Assembly: GCA_936450465.1 (NCBI GenBank)
Contig: OW388300.1
Coordinates: 21,081,232 to 21,145,231, forward strand
Length of the DNA: 64,000 nucleotides
Source: Gibbula magus
Lineage: Eukaryota > Mollusca > Gastropoda > Trochida > Trochidae
Direction of reading: 5' to 3'
Part shown: piece by piece, positions 10,639-19,523 of the stretch
How the letters are laid out: each line of letters begins with the position of its first letter
Numbering within the stretch: position 1 is the stretch's first letter
Program-made: the position numbers and the translations under genes
The notes under the pieces: model-generated
What the model saw: only the letters and a program-made list of their open reading frames with translations
The model's database searches: none
What the model was told of the DNA's origin: nothing

Positions 10639-11615
10639 TTAACCCATTAGCGAGGGCTGACCCCTACGGTGAGGAGCTGTCGGGACCCGTTGCTGTGCGT
10701 AGACTTGAGCAGCCAACCGATTGATCCCCTCTAGGTCCTCCGTGGATACATCACGCAGGTAGTGGTTGGCGAACACCAATCCTGACTTCCAGAAGCAGCC
10801 AGCCATGATGTCTGTCACCGCCAAGTTACTATGAAGAGCCATAGTTGCTGATATGGCCCTTATCTCGTGTGGGTTGGAACGCGCCGGCGGGTTTAACCCT
10901 GCTGCCTTGTATGCGTTCAACACCGCGGAGTGTCGAAACACTCCCAGTTGTCTCTTATCAAGTTCCTTAACACTGGTCTGGGAATGAGGAAGGAACAACC
11001 TCCGTCTCCCCTGTCGTAGTGTCCTGGTTCTCTCTGTGTAGATACGAAGTGCCCTCACCGGACAGAGGAGACGGTTCTCCTCGTCTGTGGGGTCGATCGT
11101 ACCAAAAATGGATGGTAATGAAAAGGTTCTACCCCTCTCGTCTGCGGTCTGGTTCTTGCAATTAAAGTCAGGTGCTAGTCCCAGAGTGGCCGATCCCCTG
11201 TTTCTCACATCAAAATGTAAGACGTCCGCCTGGAGAGCATGAAGCTCTGAAACCCTGGCTGCGGACCCCATGGCCACACGAAAAGCCGTATTAATGGTGA
11301 GACGGAGGACAGTAGTCTCCACCAACGGTTCGTAGTGGTCTGACTGAGGTAGGTAAGAACCACCGCCAAGTCCCAATCCGGGGGCCTAAGTTTTTGCCGC
11401 CCATCCGCATTCCGGTAAGTCCTGATCAACTCTTTCAGAATCGACACATCGATCTGAGGGTCGCGCTTCTGCAAGACGGATATGATCGGCGCTAGGTTGG
11501 TGTTAATAGAGGAGGCCTTTAGCCCCCTCTTCTCCTTCAAGTGTACTAGGTAGTCGGCTACCGGGGACCATGACTGTCTGCACGGCATACTCCTTCTCCC
11601 TACAGAAGGTCGCAA
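10639..11615 (-). pseudogene. DIRS-type tyrosine recombinase, one frameshift
   Basis: The catalytic half (10,639 to about 11,345) is open. It shows the first active-site Arg in SAARVSELHAL, the H-x-x-R box as NPHEIRAISATMA, and the nucleophile Tyr in NHYLRDV. The N-terminal core-binding part (EKRGLKASSINTNLAPII, then LRPPDWDLAVVLTYL) is in another frame, joined near 11,345. This enzyme class closes and integrates the circular DNA copy of a DIRS element. The tetrad residues I can see are retained, but the frameshift makes the full protein unlikely. Confidence 0.8.
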
Positions 11616-13214
11616 AAGACCCCCACTGGAAGTCGTACAACTTCCTTGTAGGCCACTACCGCCTCAGCAACAGATTCTGAGAATCCTGCTCCTGTCAGAT
11701 CCCTTTGGAGACAAGCGTGAAGCTGAGGAGTCTGGGTGTTCTCGTGAACCCGCCCGCTTTGTTCGCTCGACAGAAGGTTCCACCTCAGAGAGAGATAAAT
11801 TTGGTCTAGACGGCACGCCCTCTGGAGGGGAACATACCAGGCCCTGGCTGGCCATAATGGTGCTACCAACAGGAGTTGGAGAATGCGTGTTTCCTGTATC
11901 TTTGCAACCTCGTGAGTTAAGATGGCGGGAGGGGGATAAGCGTAAGCGACCATCCCCTCCCAACTTAATGCGATCTCATCTATCGCTCACGCTGTGGGGT
12001 CCGGTACAGGGGACACATATGTCAGCAACTGGTGATTGAGCCGCGTTGCAAAGAGGTCTATGTTAGGTTTCCCGAACCTCAAACATAGACTCTTGAACAC
12101 TCTCGGGTGTAGCATCCACTCCGTGGATGGAGGCTTGTCCGGGCGAGACAGAGCAACCGCAAGAACGCTCTTGGCTCCCGGGATGTGCACTGCGCGAATA
12201 GAGAGTTCGAGACTGAAACAGCTCCATCACCTGTTGCAGAAGAGAGTCTGCTTTAGTCGAGCCTTTCTTGTTTATGGCCCAAGCCGCCTCCGAGCTGTCC
12301 GTGTGCACGCACAGGACTTGCCCCTGTAGGCAGCCCGACCAATGGTTGATCGCAAGTCTTATTGCATCTTGTTCTAAGACTTTGATGTGGCATCTCGTTC
12401 GCACTGAGGACCACACCCCACCGCCTGTTCCGTATTAAGGTGTGCTCCCAACCCTTGGGTGGAGACGTCCACATATAGCTGGACTGTCGCTGACGTCCAC
12501 CTGAGCGGCACTCCCGCCAGTACATTGGTTTCCTGCTGCCACCAGGAGAGATGGTGTCTGATATTGGCGGGAATGGAGAAGACGTGGCGGCACGTCTTCT
12601 CTCTCAAGTGTGTGTTGACAAATATCTGAAGGGGCCTGAGCTGCAACCTTCCCCTTAGGGTGAAATGTTGTGTCGATGTCAGGAACCCCAATAGCTTCTG
12701 CCACTTCCTGAGGGGCAGTGGTCCTTGAAGAGCTAGCCCCAGGAGGTCTTTGTACCGTCCCATCCGCTCGGTGGTAAGGAAAGCCTTGTATTGCACGGTG
12801 TCCAGACGGGCGCCCAGAAACACCTGTTCCATTGTAGGCTGAAGGTCCGACTTGACCAGCCATCCCAACCACCTGAACAACGCTATTACAAAGTCTCGTT
12901 GAGCCTCCAGAACAGATGGGGATCTGTTGTGACCGAACCCATCGTTCAGATACATCGCGAACTGGATGTCCTGCTGATGCAGGTACTGGACTACAGGTTG
13001 GGTTACGCGTGTGAACAGCCACGGAGCCGATGATATCCCGAACGGAAGCACGTTCCACTGAAAGTGACGACTCGCCAGGACGAATCAGAGGCACTTGCGA
13101 TCCCCATGGTATATGGGAATATGCAGGTACGCGTCCTGCAGGTCTAGGGATATCATCAAGTCTGAGTGCTCCAGTAATCGCATTACTGACGGCACTGTCA
13201 AGAGTCAGTCCCAT
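11616..13214 (-). pseudogene. DIRS reverse transcriptase-RNase H, multiply frameshifted
   Basis: RT motif A reads LDLQDAYLHIPI (about 13,113-13,150). The next conserved block is LPFGISSAPWLFTRV (about 13,004-13,051). The catalytic YxDD box is altered to YLND (about 12,947-12,958). RNase H follows in shifted frames: LYVDVSTQGLGAHL, VLEQDAIRLAINHW, then HTDSSEAAWAINKKG. Next come the family's PNIDLFATRLN and SPVPDP segments and, near 11,830-11,870, a VAPLWPARAWY segment. The usual upstream RT motifs and gag are absent. Loss of the second catalytic Asp, the frameshifts and the missing N-terminus show it is dead. Confidence 0.8.
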
Positions 13215-13616
13215 CCCGTGGCATTAGGTACAATAGGAGAACAAGAGAGAAAGTCAAACGTCTGGCTGGCAATCGACTCAGGTCCCTAGGAGACGCACAT
13301 GCAGCCCGTGCACGGGAAGTCCGTGCTGAAATGAACGACCACTGACACCAAAGTCAGCTAGCTGTTGGCTCAGTCAAGCAGAAATGTGAATTACCCTAAG
13401 TAGTCTTAACCGTGATTAAAATACAGCAGTGACGTCACTCTATTATTTCAATTGTACATTATCCTTCAGGAATCTACTGTTTTACAGTGAAAATAAGCAA
13501 TATTAATGTTTGTGATGGTCCCTACAACAATCTCTATATTTGAATGAATAACGATATTTTCATAGAAAAAAGACAACAGACAAAATGAGATTGGAACTTT
13601 TAATTCAAGCAAGGTT

Positions 13617-14025
13617 TTACAAAACGTCGACTTTGCAAGTGATGCTGAAAGTGCAGCTTTTACGATTATCATCCTTCTCCACGGTGACTGTTCCGGTATC
13701 CATGGGACCCTGACCTTGGCACTGAAGAACGCGACTGACAGCTTCCTTCTGTTCTTCAGATGTTCTTTTGTATGCTTGCACTGCATCTGAAGAATGGCCA
13801 GTTGTTTCCTTTATGAGTTGCTCAGCTACATTTTGACGATACAATCGGGTCGCTGCAGTTGCTCTCAAAGAATGATTTGTTCTGAGTCCTGATAATCCAG
13901 CAGCGGCTGCCATTTTCGACACTGTTGAAGCTATAGTGTGTACTCCTAACGGTGCAGCACCATACCACTGTCCTGGGCGTGGTTTGGTCAATGATCTCAA
14001 ATAAAAGTCCTTAGCGCCAGGGGGA
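13617..14025 (-). CDS. Crypton recombinase-like gene, exon 3
   Basis: The acceptor TTCTTTTCAG ends at 14,026. The exon encodes PPGAKDFYLRSLTKPRPG, GVHTIASTVSKMAAAAGL, then the H-x-x-R box as TNHSLRATAATRLYRQ, EQLIKETTGHSSDAVQ and the nucleophile Tyr in AYKRTS, followed by a C-terminal tail and stop at 13,617-13,619. Together with exon 2 the R...HxxR...Y tetrad layout is complete and no frameshift is visible. The HS-x-RATAAT / GH-x-S-x-x-V-x-x-YKRTS pattern is typical of Crypton-derived DUF3504 domains. Whether it is an active transposase or a co-opted DNA-binding protein cannot be told. Confidence 0.8.
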
Positions 14026-14253
14026 CTGAAAAGAAGAACAGAAAATCAGTCTTGATATATTATCATGGTTTTTTAATTTTATGAACATGAACTGAAGGAA
14101 CCATACATTATCAATTTATTTTATTCAGTTTTGGCTACGCAGAACAAAATAGCATTTTTTACAGATTAGATTGGCTAATGTTCGTTTTGAACACTTAAGA
14201 TTTAAACAAATTAAATTGAGTGCATTTGGATGGATTTAAAATGCAATGCTTAC

Positions 14254-15422
14254 CACAGTTTGACATATTTGTTATACAGTGTCACAACACATCGACTGCG
14301 ATCAGATTCATTTGGGTAGGCATCGACAACTTTCTGTAATTTTTTTCTGTGTTTCAGTCCTCCATGTCGTGCTTTAGAAACATCTTCTGTATAGCGCAGT
14401 ACAGTTTTCCCTCTAGAGTCAGTTGTCAGACTCAGTTGTGAATGTTGCAGTCGCAAAGCTCTGTGTTCTTTTGCTGCTCTTAGGGCAAAGTTGATTCCAA
14501 GGAGATACAGAACTGTGTTCTGCAACTGCTGTGGGTTCTCACTTCCAAGAACATTCTTGTTCCACATCAAGTTTTCCTCTTCCGCGCTGATGACTTGAGC
14601 TTGACGTCTGGAAGTACCGATTCCATCAACAGATCGTTGTCGCATTACAGAATCCAGTGTATTTTTTAACTGATTAAACATTGGTTCAGAGAAAAAATTT
14701 ACTTCAACATCACATTGTTCCAAGTACAGCTGGATCGACGTCAACATTTCGTACAGCGTGGATCCAGGGTAATCAGTTCCGTTCACTTTTCGGACTTCAG
14801 TTATAAATCTACTGAGAGCGATGTTCATCTCACACACAGTCATACCTTCCAAATTAACTTTGAAAATCGGTCCCGTTCCTTGACGCTTCGCTACAGCCAG
14901 TCTGATTAAAATCGACCTTGTTCCGAGAAATAAAATTTGCAAAATTTTGCATCTGCCGGGATACGAACAGGTTCTGTAGATTCCTCGCCACAAGGTCTGA
15001 GAACACCCCGTATAGGCGTGTGTTCAGAACCAGTTTAGCGCAGCCAGAACCCAGTCAAATAGCTGACCAATCACATCATAGTATTTAAACGGTTGCGGTT
15101 TTGAAAGCATTCGGAACAGACAAAAGGATAGCTGTTTGGAGTTATCTGCCCCTAGTTTCTCGCACCGAAAGCATTTGTTGGGCATCTTTTGATTGGCTAG
15201 CTGAATTGCGCCCGAACACGCTAGTGTACGGGGTGCTTTCAGACGGTTTGGCGTGGAAACCCACGAATGAGTTCTATCCCGGTAGATGCACTATTTTGCA
15301 TTTTGTATTCCACGGAAAACCGTTGATTTTAATCAGACTGCGCTACAGCATTCCTATTTTCGACCCAATCTTTGTATGTCTTGACAGCCCATTTGTACTT
15401 GTTCTTTGTACTTTCAGATAAT
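14254..15422 (-). CDS. Crypton recombinase-like gene, exon 2 (split by a MITE)
   Basis: The acceptor ...TTTTCCAG is followed by LSESTKNKYKWAVKTYKDW and VENRNAVA. Coding is then interrupted by the MITE 14,898-15,340 with duplicated CGCTACAGC. After it the frame resumes as KRQGTGPIFKVNLEG, MTVCEMNIALSRFI, and on to the first catalytic Arg region NFALRAAKEHRALRL, a SLTTDSRGKTVLRY strand and KYVKL. The donor GTAAGC lies at 14,253. If the MITE and one 9-bp repeat are disregarded the exon is 717 bp, and exons 1-3 total 1,392 bp (464 codons with stop), so the frame was intact before the insertion. The MITE brings stop codons unless it is spliced out. Confidence 0.75.
14889..14897 (+). repeat. 9-bp target duplication, left
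   Basis: CGCTACAGC, repeated exactly at 15,341-15,349, flanks the MITE inside Crypton exon 2. Confidence 0.85.
14898..15340. mobile_element. MITE of the CAGTCTGATTAAAATC family, long copy (443 bp)
   Basis: Starts CAGTCTGATTAAAATCGAC and ends with GATTTTAATCAGACTG, flanked by exact 9-bp copies of CGCTACAGC. The interior repeats family blocks (GGATACGAACAGGTTCTG, CCCGGTAGATGCACTATTTT) plus about 200 bp absent from the short copies. It disrupts the recombinase reading frame. The 9-bp duplication would fit a Mutator-type mobiliser; that class is inference. Confidence 0.85.
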
Positions 15423-15716
15423 CTGGAAAATAGACAATATCATTATCACCTTTTGTTAAAATAACTACTGTCAAATTTGTACTAAATTCACATATTTTCG
15501 TTGAAACTTATAACAAAAGGTCGAATGACGTCACTGCTGTATTTCAATTTCGTAATTTCGAATTTCAAAATCGTAAAAATGTTGCAAACACTAATGATAA
15601 AGAGTAGTTATGTTGGAAATTGTAAATAAACTTACAATCACTGGCTTCAATACAAATTAACTTTTAAAAAAATACTTATGATTGCGATAAGAACTATAAA
15701 CGGTAACTAAACTTAC

Positions 15717-15982
15717 TGTCGTTTGCTCAATAAAGTCATTTCATTTTCACTTTTTGGCACAGCAAACCGTCCGTATCTTTCTTCAATTTGGCTTGCACCC
15801 TGTGATAACATTTCGTCATCACCCGATGAAAAATCCTTTGTCACAGTCGAACGTTTGCTTAAATACGATTCTTCAATTTGTTTGGTTGCTTGTGATAAAA
15901 CGTCATCATCGTCGGACGAAATGTCTTCGAAGTGAGGATATTCGGCCATCTCGTCCCACTCGACATCAAAATTGCCATACAT
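15717..15982 (-). CDS. Crypton recombinase-like gene, exon 1
   Basis: First ATG at 15,982 (protein MYGNFDVEWDEMAEYPHF...). An acidic N-terminal region (SSDDDD, SSGDDE) with two similar LSQ-x-x-x-QIEE segments leads to FAVPKSENEMTLLSKR. The donor GTAAGT at 15,716-15,711 splits a Gln codon that exon 2 completes. An open frame extends upstream only through a TTG codon, so ATG 15,982 is preferred. It lies 30 bp below a TATAAAAG box. Proteins of this type (KIAA1958/QRICH1/ZMYM-like, DUF3504) descend from Crypton recombinases. Confidence 0.75.
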
Positions 15983-16011
15983 AATGTCTAAGTTCAACTG
16001 AGACAACGTCC

Positions 16012-16019
16012 CTTTTATA
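16012..16019 (-). promoter_or_regulatory. TATA box of the Crypton gene
   Basis: TATAAAAG on the minus strand, 30 bp upstream of the ATG at 15,982, implying a very short 5' leader. E-boxes follow further upstream. Confidence 0.55.
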
Positions 16020-16078
16020 CCAAATCAATATCCGTTTTGCACATGCAGAAAGAATGTGTTGGCTAGATGGTTATGTCG

Positions 16079-16308
16079 CACGTGCATTTAGACCATTTGG
16101 CAAGGATAACACGTGCATTAAGAATGTACTGGCTAGTTGTTACATTGCACGTGCTTTCAGAATGTTCTAGCAAGAGCTTTACGACGCGCATGATTTAAAC
16201 AGCTTACACGTGCATTAAGAATGTACTGGCTAGATGATTACGTTGCACGTGCAGTAGGAATGTTCTAGTAAGATGGTTACAACGGGCCTAAAAAACAACT
16301 TTCACGTG
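16079..16308. promoter_or_regulatory. array of six CACGTG E-boxes
   Basis: Perfect CACGTG at 16,079, 16,110, 16,148, 16,207, 16,246 and 16,303, within diverged tandem units that include GTGCATTAAGAATGTACTGG. Spacings 38, 59, 39 and 57 bp point to a higher-order unit of about 97 bp. The array begins about 60 bp upstream of the TATA box of the Crypton gene. CACGTG is the site of bHLH factors such as Myc/Max, USF and CLOCK/BMAL; use here is untested. Confidence 0.7.
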
Positions 16309-16482
16309 CATTAATAATGTACGGGTTGCAAGGTTGGGGGCATCTCAAAGGTTTTTTAGGAATTATATATTGAAATACGTCTTGTATGTAATTAAAGTGC
16401 CATGCAATGTGAGTATTATTCTCCTAAAACCAAAATCAGACTATTCTAAACCATTCTTATACGGAGGCTGTATTTTAAGTCA

Positions 16483-16582
16483 GATAACATACGCGTAACC
16501 GTACATTCGTGAAAATAATGAACTCGCCGCTCCGCGGCTCGTACATTCTTTTTCACGAATGTACGGTTACTTGTATGTTATC
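16483..16582. repeat. foldback, 33-bp arms, at the right end of the Crypton
   Basis: Arms 16,483-16,515 and 16,550-16,582 (GATAACATACGCGTAACCG and inverted) enclose a GC-rich loop with GCCGCTCCGCGGC. It ends 6 bp before the right border of the Crypton insertion. Confidence 0.75.
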
Positions 16583-16838
16583 CTTAACGGAATAGACTAC
16601 AGTAAGATAAACCTTACACAGAACTGCAGAAACACTTAATTAAAGAAACAAAGACTAAGTTAAATTAGCAATTAGCAAGTCGAAGACGGGAGAGCTATCA
16701 TCACATGTCTGAATAGCTTGCCGACATAAGAAAGAATGATAATCCGGGTCTTGGCCACCTATCGGGAGATAGGGACAAGGAAGGTGAGTAACTCTTCCCT
16801 TACTGTGTAATAATTTGTCGAAGATAGCCATATAAATA

Positions 16839-16877
16839 GGGCATATAGTGAATATCAACGATGGTATAGTAAATAAT
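16839..16877 (-). repeat. right inverted terminal repeat of the DIRS-like element
   Basis: Inverse of 10,363-10,402 over about 39 bp with one or two differences. It marks the upstream end of the minus-strand element. Confidence 0.75.
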
Positions 16878-17201
16878 TGGTGTTTTAACAGTTTGTAATT
16901 TTAATAAACTAACCATAAATGGGTATTAAAACATGTTTGTTAATAACCTCATCAACGTGTAATAAAATATGTATATAATCCCAATCTGAAAGCTAAAATG
17001 CTGTTTGAGTTCGTCCTCCAGAAAGAAACCCCTTAAATTGATGTACTTTTAAAACTGTCGATAAATTATTCTGACACACTCAGTCACTAATCACGACTTA
17101 TTTCACTATTTCCTTGATACATATTACAAGCATCAAATATGGGCAAGACATTACCTTCAAACCGTTTCCCTTCTCCCCAGTAATCAGTAATACTAGATAA
17201 T

Positions 17202-17352
17202 TAGGTCTTCAAGACGTATGTCTGAAAGACCTATTGTTATTATCCGAATTGTTTAGGTCTTCAAGTCTACGTCTGGAAGACCTATTGTTATTAACGTGTA
17301 TTTTCTGTTTTTGTTGGGTCTTCAAGACTACGTCTGGAAGACCTATTGTTTT
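17202..17352. repeat. three tandem hairpin units AGGTCTTCAAGAC...GAAGACCT
   Basis: Each unit pairs AGGTCTTCAAG(AC) with GTCTGGAAGACCT around a few bases, followed by ATTGTTATTA-type spacer. Repeated identically in type at 20,339-20,487. Confidence 0.75.
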
Positions 17353-17670
17353 TATCGTGTTTTTGGTTTTTTTTATTATTATTTGACCTTTTTTGTTCGA
17401 AGGATTCCCGCTCAACCGCTTGACCGATTTTCATGAAATTTACAGTGATGATAGTCCATGACCTGAACTATTGCGCTATGAAGTCCCCTTGAAGTTTAAA
17501 CTTTAAACCTCAACATCTCGAAAACTATTTTAGATATTTTCACAAAACATTCACCAATATGTGTACAACAACATTTCCCATCAAGGGCCTGTTTTCGGCC
17601 GTAATAATGGATTTTTTGCTATTTCGCAAAAACTTAAAATTTTGTGAACTTTCGCGGTTATGAGGGTACA

Positions 17671-18218
17671 CATCCTCGATAATCCAGCGCTATTGTTCCG
17701 ATAAATCTACACACAAGCGCTGGAAAACAGTAAGGGTAATTATCCTTAACCTAGTTACCTCCCTTCGCAATGACTCAGCGAAACGCTTGCTTTCTAACAA
17801 CCAATGAGATCACTTGAAATCAAGGGTGAAATAACAAGCACTCTCGTGTCAGGATCTTGGCTTTCGCAGTAGCGCAGCACAGCACAGGGATTTTAATCAT
17901 TTAAAGTCCACCCGTTTTGATGGACATGAATACACCCTTCTCACGTACAGACTTCTTAAAACTTTCTTTTGAGTTTCTGTCAGGTTTTCTACGCTGAATT
18001 TGTTACAAATTTTATCGTAATCGAGTGAGTTTCTATAAACAACGGTAGTGATGCGTTTTGATTGGTCGAGTTGTTTACGCAGATAGTGTCTGCGTTTCGT
18101 TTCTGATTGGATAACATGGACCCAAGGGAGGTAACTAGGTTAGGGATAAATACCCTTACTGTTTTCCAGCGCTTGTGTGTAGATTTATCGGAACAATAGC
18201 GCTGGATTATCGAGGATG
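17671..18218. mobile_element. 548-bp MITE with about 95-bp TIRs and 9-bp target duplication
   Basis: Inverted ends begin CATCCTCGATAATCCAGCGC and run on through the GTGTGTAGATTTATCGG and AAAACAGTAAGGGTA text on both sides. GAGGGTACA flanks it at 17,662-17,670 and 18,219-18,227. The other tandem copy has a single GAGGGTACA at 20,799-20,807, an intact empty site. Long TIRs with 9-bp duplications fit Mutator-like elements, by inference. Confidence 0.88.
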
Positions 18219-18784
18219 GAGGGTACACGTCTTCGAAAATCTTCTAAATCACAGCAAAATGTGAGGCTATGTGTTATAGCTCAATTTAAAGCTGAATAAC
18301 AAAATGCTCTAGCCCGAATTTTGAATTTCGTCCTAAAACTAAAATTATCTGCCTTTGAATATGATCCTTTTTAAAAGGTTCATTTATCGGCTCCATGTTC
18401 AAAGGGGCCTTACTCTGTCTGGAATAAAGTTATGACAAAGTTATATGTATAGTAATCTGTTTATAATAACCAGCTTAACAATTCCATAACATATCATTAT
18501 CATATAAAAGTGGATAGTTTCTTCACAATTTCGACATATTTCCAAAAAAGTAAAATTGTGTGATTTTGACCATTTTCGAAGGGTCCATCCTTTGGAGAAT
18601 TATTGATCGTAAACTACTGAAGTAAGGAAGACGTTTAATAGCTCATGTTGAATTAGAAACGTCATTTATGAAGGAAAATAAATGCCAAGCACTTATTTGT
18701 CATAGTTTACATATGACAAGTCATAGGAGATTGTCATTTTTCGAAAATCGCCATTTTCAGCAATGTTCAAACAATCATAAGTAT

Positions 18785-19523
18785 TTAACTATATAGCTGG
18801 ACTGTCGCTGACGTCCACCTGAGCGGCACTCCCGCCAGTACATTGGTTTCCTGCTGCCACCAGGAGAGATGGTGTCTGATATTGGCGGGAATGGAGAAGA
18901 CGTGGCGGCACGTCTTCTCTCTCAAGTGCGTGTTGACAAATATCTGAAGGGGCCTGAGCTGCAACCTTCCCCTTAGGGTGAAATGTTGTGTCGATGTCAG
19001 GAACCCCAATAGCTTCTGCCACTTCCTGAGGGGCAGTGGTCCTTGAAGAGCTAGCCCCAGGAGGACTTTGTACCGTCCCATCCGCTCGGTGGTAAGGAAA
19101 GCCTTGTATTGCACGGTGTCCAGACGGGCGCCCAGAAACACCTGTTCCATTGTAGGCTGAAGGTCCGACTTGACCAGCCATCCCAACCGCCTGAACAACG
19201 CTATTACAAAGTCTCGTTGAGCCTCCAGAACAGATGGGGATCTGTTGTGACCGTCCAGATACATCGCGAACTGGATGTCCTGCTGATGCAGGTACTGGAC
19301 TGCAGGTTGGGTTACGCGTGTGAACAGCCACGGAGCCGATGATATCCCGAACGGAAGCACGTTCCACTGAAAGTGACGACTCGCCAGGACGAATCAGAGG
19401 TACTTGCGATCCCCATGGTAAATGGGAATATGCAGGTACGCGTCCTGCAGGTCTAGGGATATCATCAAGTCTGAGTGCTCCAGTAATCGCATTACTGACG
19501 GCACTGTCAAGAGTCAGTCCCAT
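18785..19523 (-). pseudogene. second DIRS RT fragment (from the tandem duplication)
   Basis: Carries RT motif A (LDLQDAYLHIPI), the frameshift after it, LPFGISSAPWLFTRV and the start of RNase H (SATVQLY), then stops at the duplication junction. A 9-bp deletion turns the YLNDGFGHN box of copy 1 into YLDGHN, removing the catalytic pair. Confidence 0.8.

Larger units (their letters stand above)
13416..16588 (-). mobile_element. Crypton (tyrosine-recombinase DNA transposon)
   Basis: Defined by comparison with the empty site at 19,724/19,725: the DIRS text CTTAACCGTGA-GGAATAGAC is continuous there but split here. No target duplication is seen, as expected for recombinase-mediated insertion. It carries one three-exon gene on the minus strand. 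Inverted copies of AATACAGCAGTGACGTCA lie near the left border (about 13,420) and at about 15,527-15,545. A 33-bp-arm foldback is close to the right border. A 443-bp MITE has since inserted. Confidence 0.8.
10363..16877 (-). mobile_element. DIRS-like tyrosine-recombinase retroelement (decayed)
   Basis: On the minus strand the order is reverse transcriptase, RNase H, a DIRS-type region after RNase H, then tyrosine recombinase, which fits animal DIRS-like elements. About 39-bp inverted terminal repeats are at 10,363-10,402 and 16,839-16,877. The span includes a 3.17-kb Crypton insertion (13,416-16,588). Without it the element is only about 3.3 kb: no gag is seen, and the N-terminal half of RT is missing. 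Frameshifts break all reading frames, so it is non-autonomous now. DIRS elements integrate as circles by recombinase, without target duplication; none is seen here. Confidence 0.8.
12473..18790. repeat. tandem duplication, copy 1 (DIRS 3' part plus flank)
   Basis: Copy 1 of a roughly 2.6-kb tandem duplication, enlarged by two later insertions (Crypton 13,416-16,588; MITE 17,671-18,218 plus 9-bp duplication). Subtracting them leaves about 2.59 kb, matching copy 2 at 18,791-21,371. The junction at 18,790/18,791 joins ...TATTTAACT to ATATAGCTGG with one or two bases of shared sequence. Confidence 0.85.

Noticed and set aside
12435..13214. Long ORF overlapping DIRS RT in another frame (259 codons), and its twin at 18,789-19,523
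   Set aside because: Mostly a shadow frame of the RT region; only the short part carrying LDLQDAYLHIPI is genuine RT, the rest lies beyond a frameshift.
15983..16006. Upstream extension of Crypton exon 1 to 16,006
   Set aside because: Would start at TTG; the first ATG is at 15,982 and the TATA box lies only 30 bp above it.
17202..17352. Possible CRISPR-like array (three hairpin repeats)
   Set aside because: Only three units, no unique spacers, eukaryotic context; part of a repeat element.
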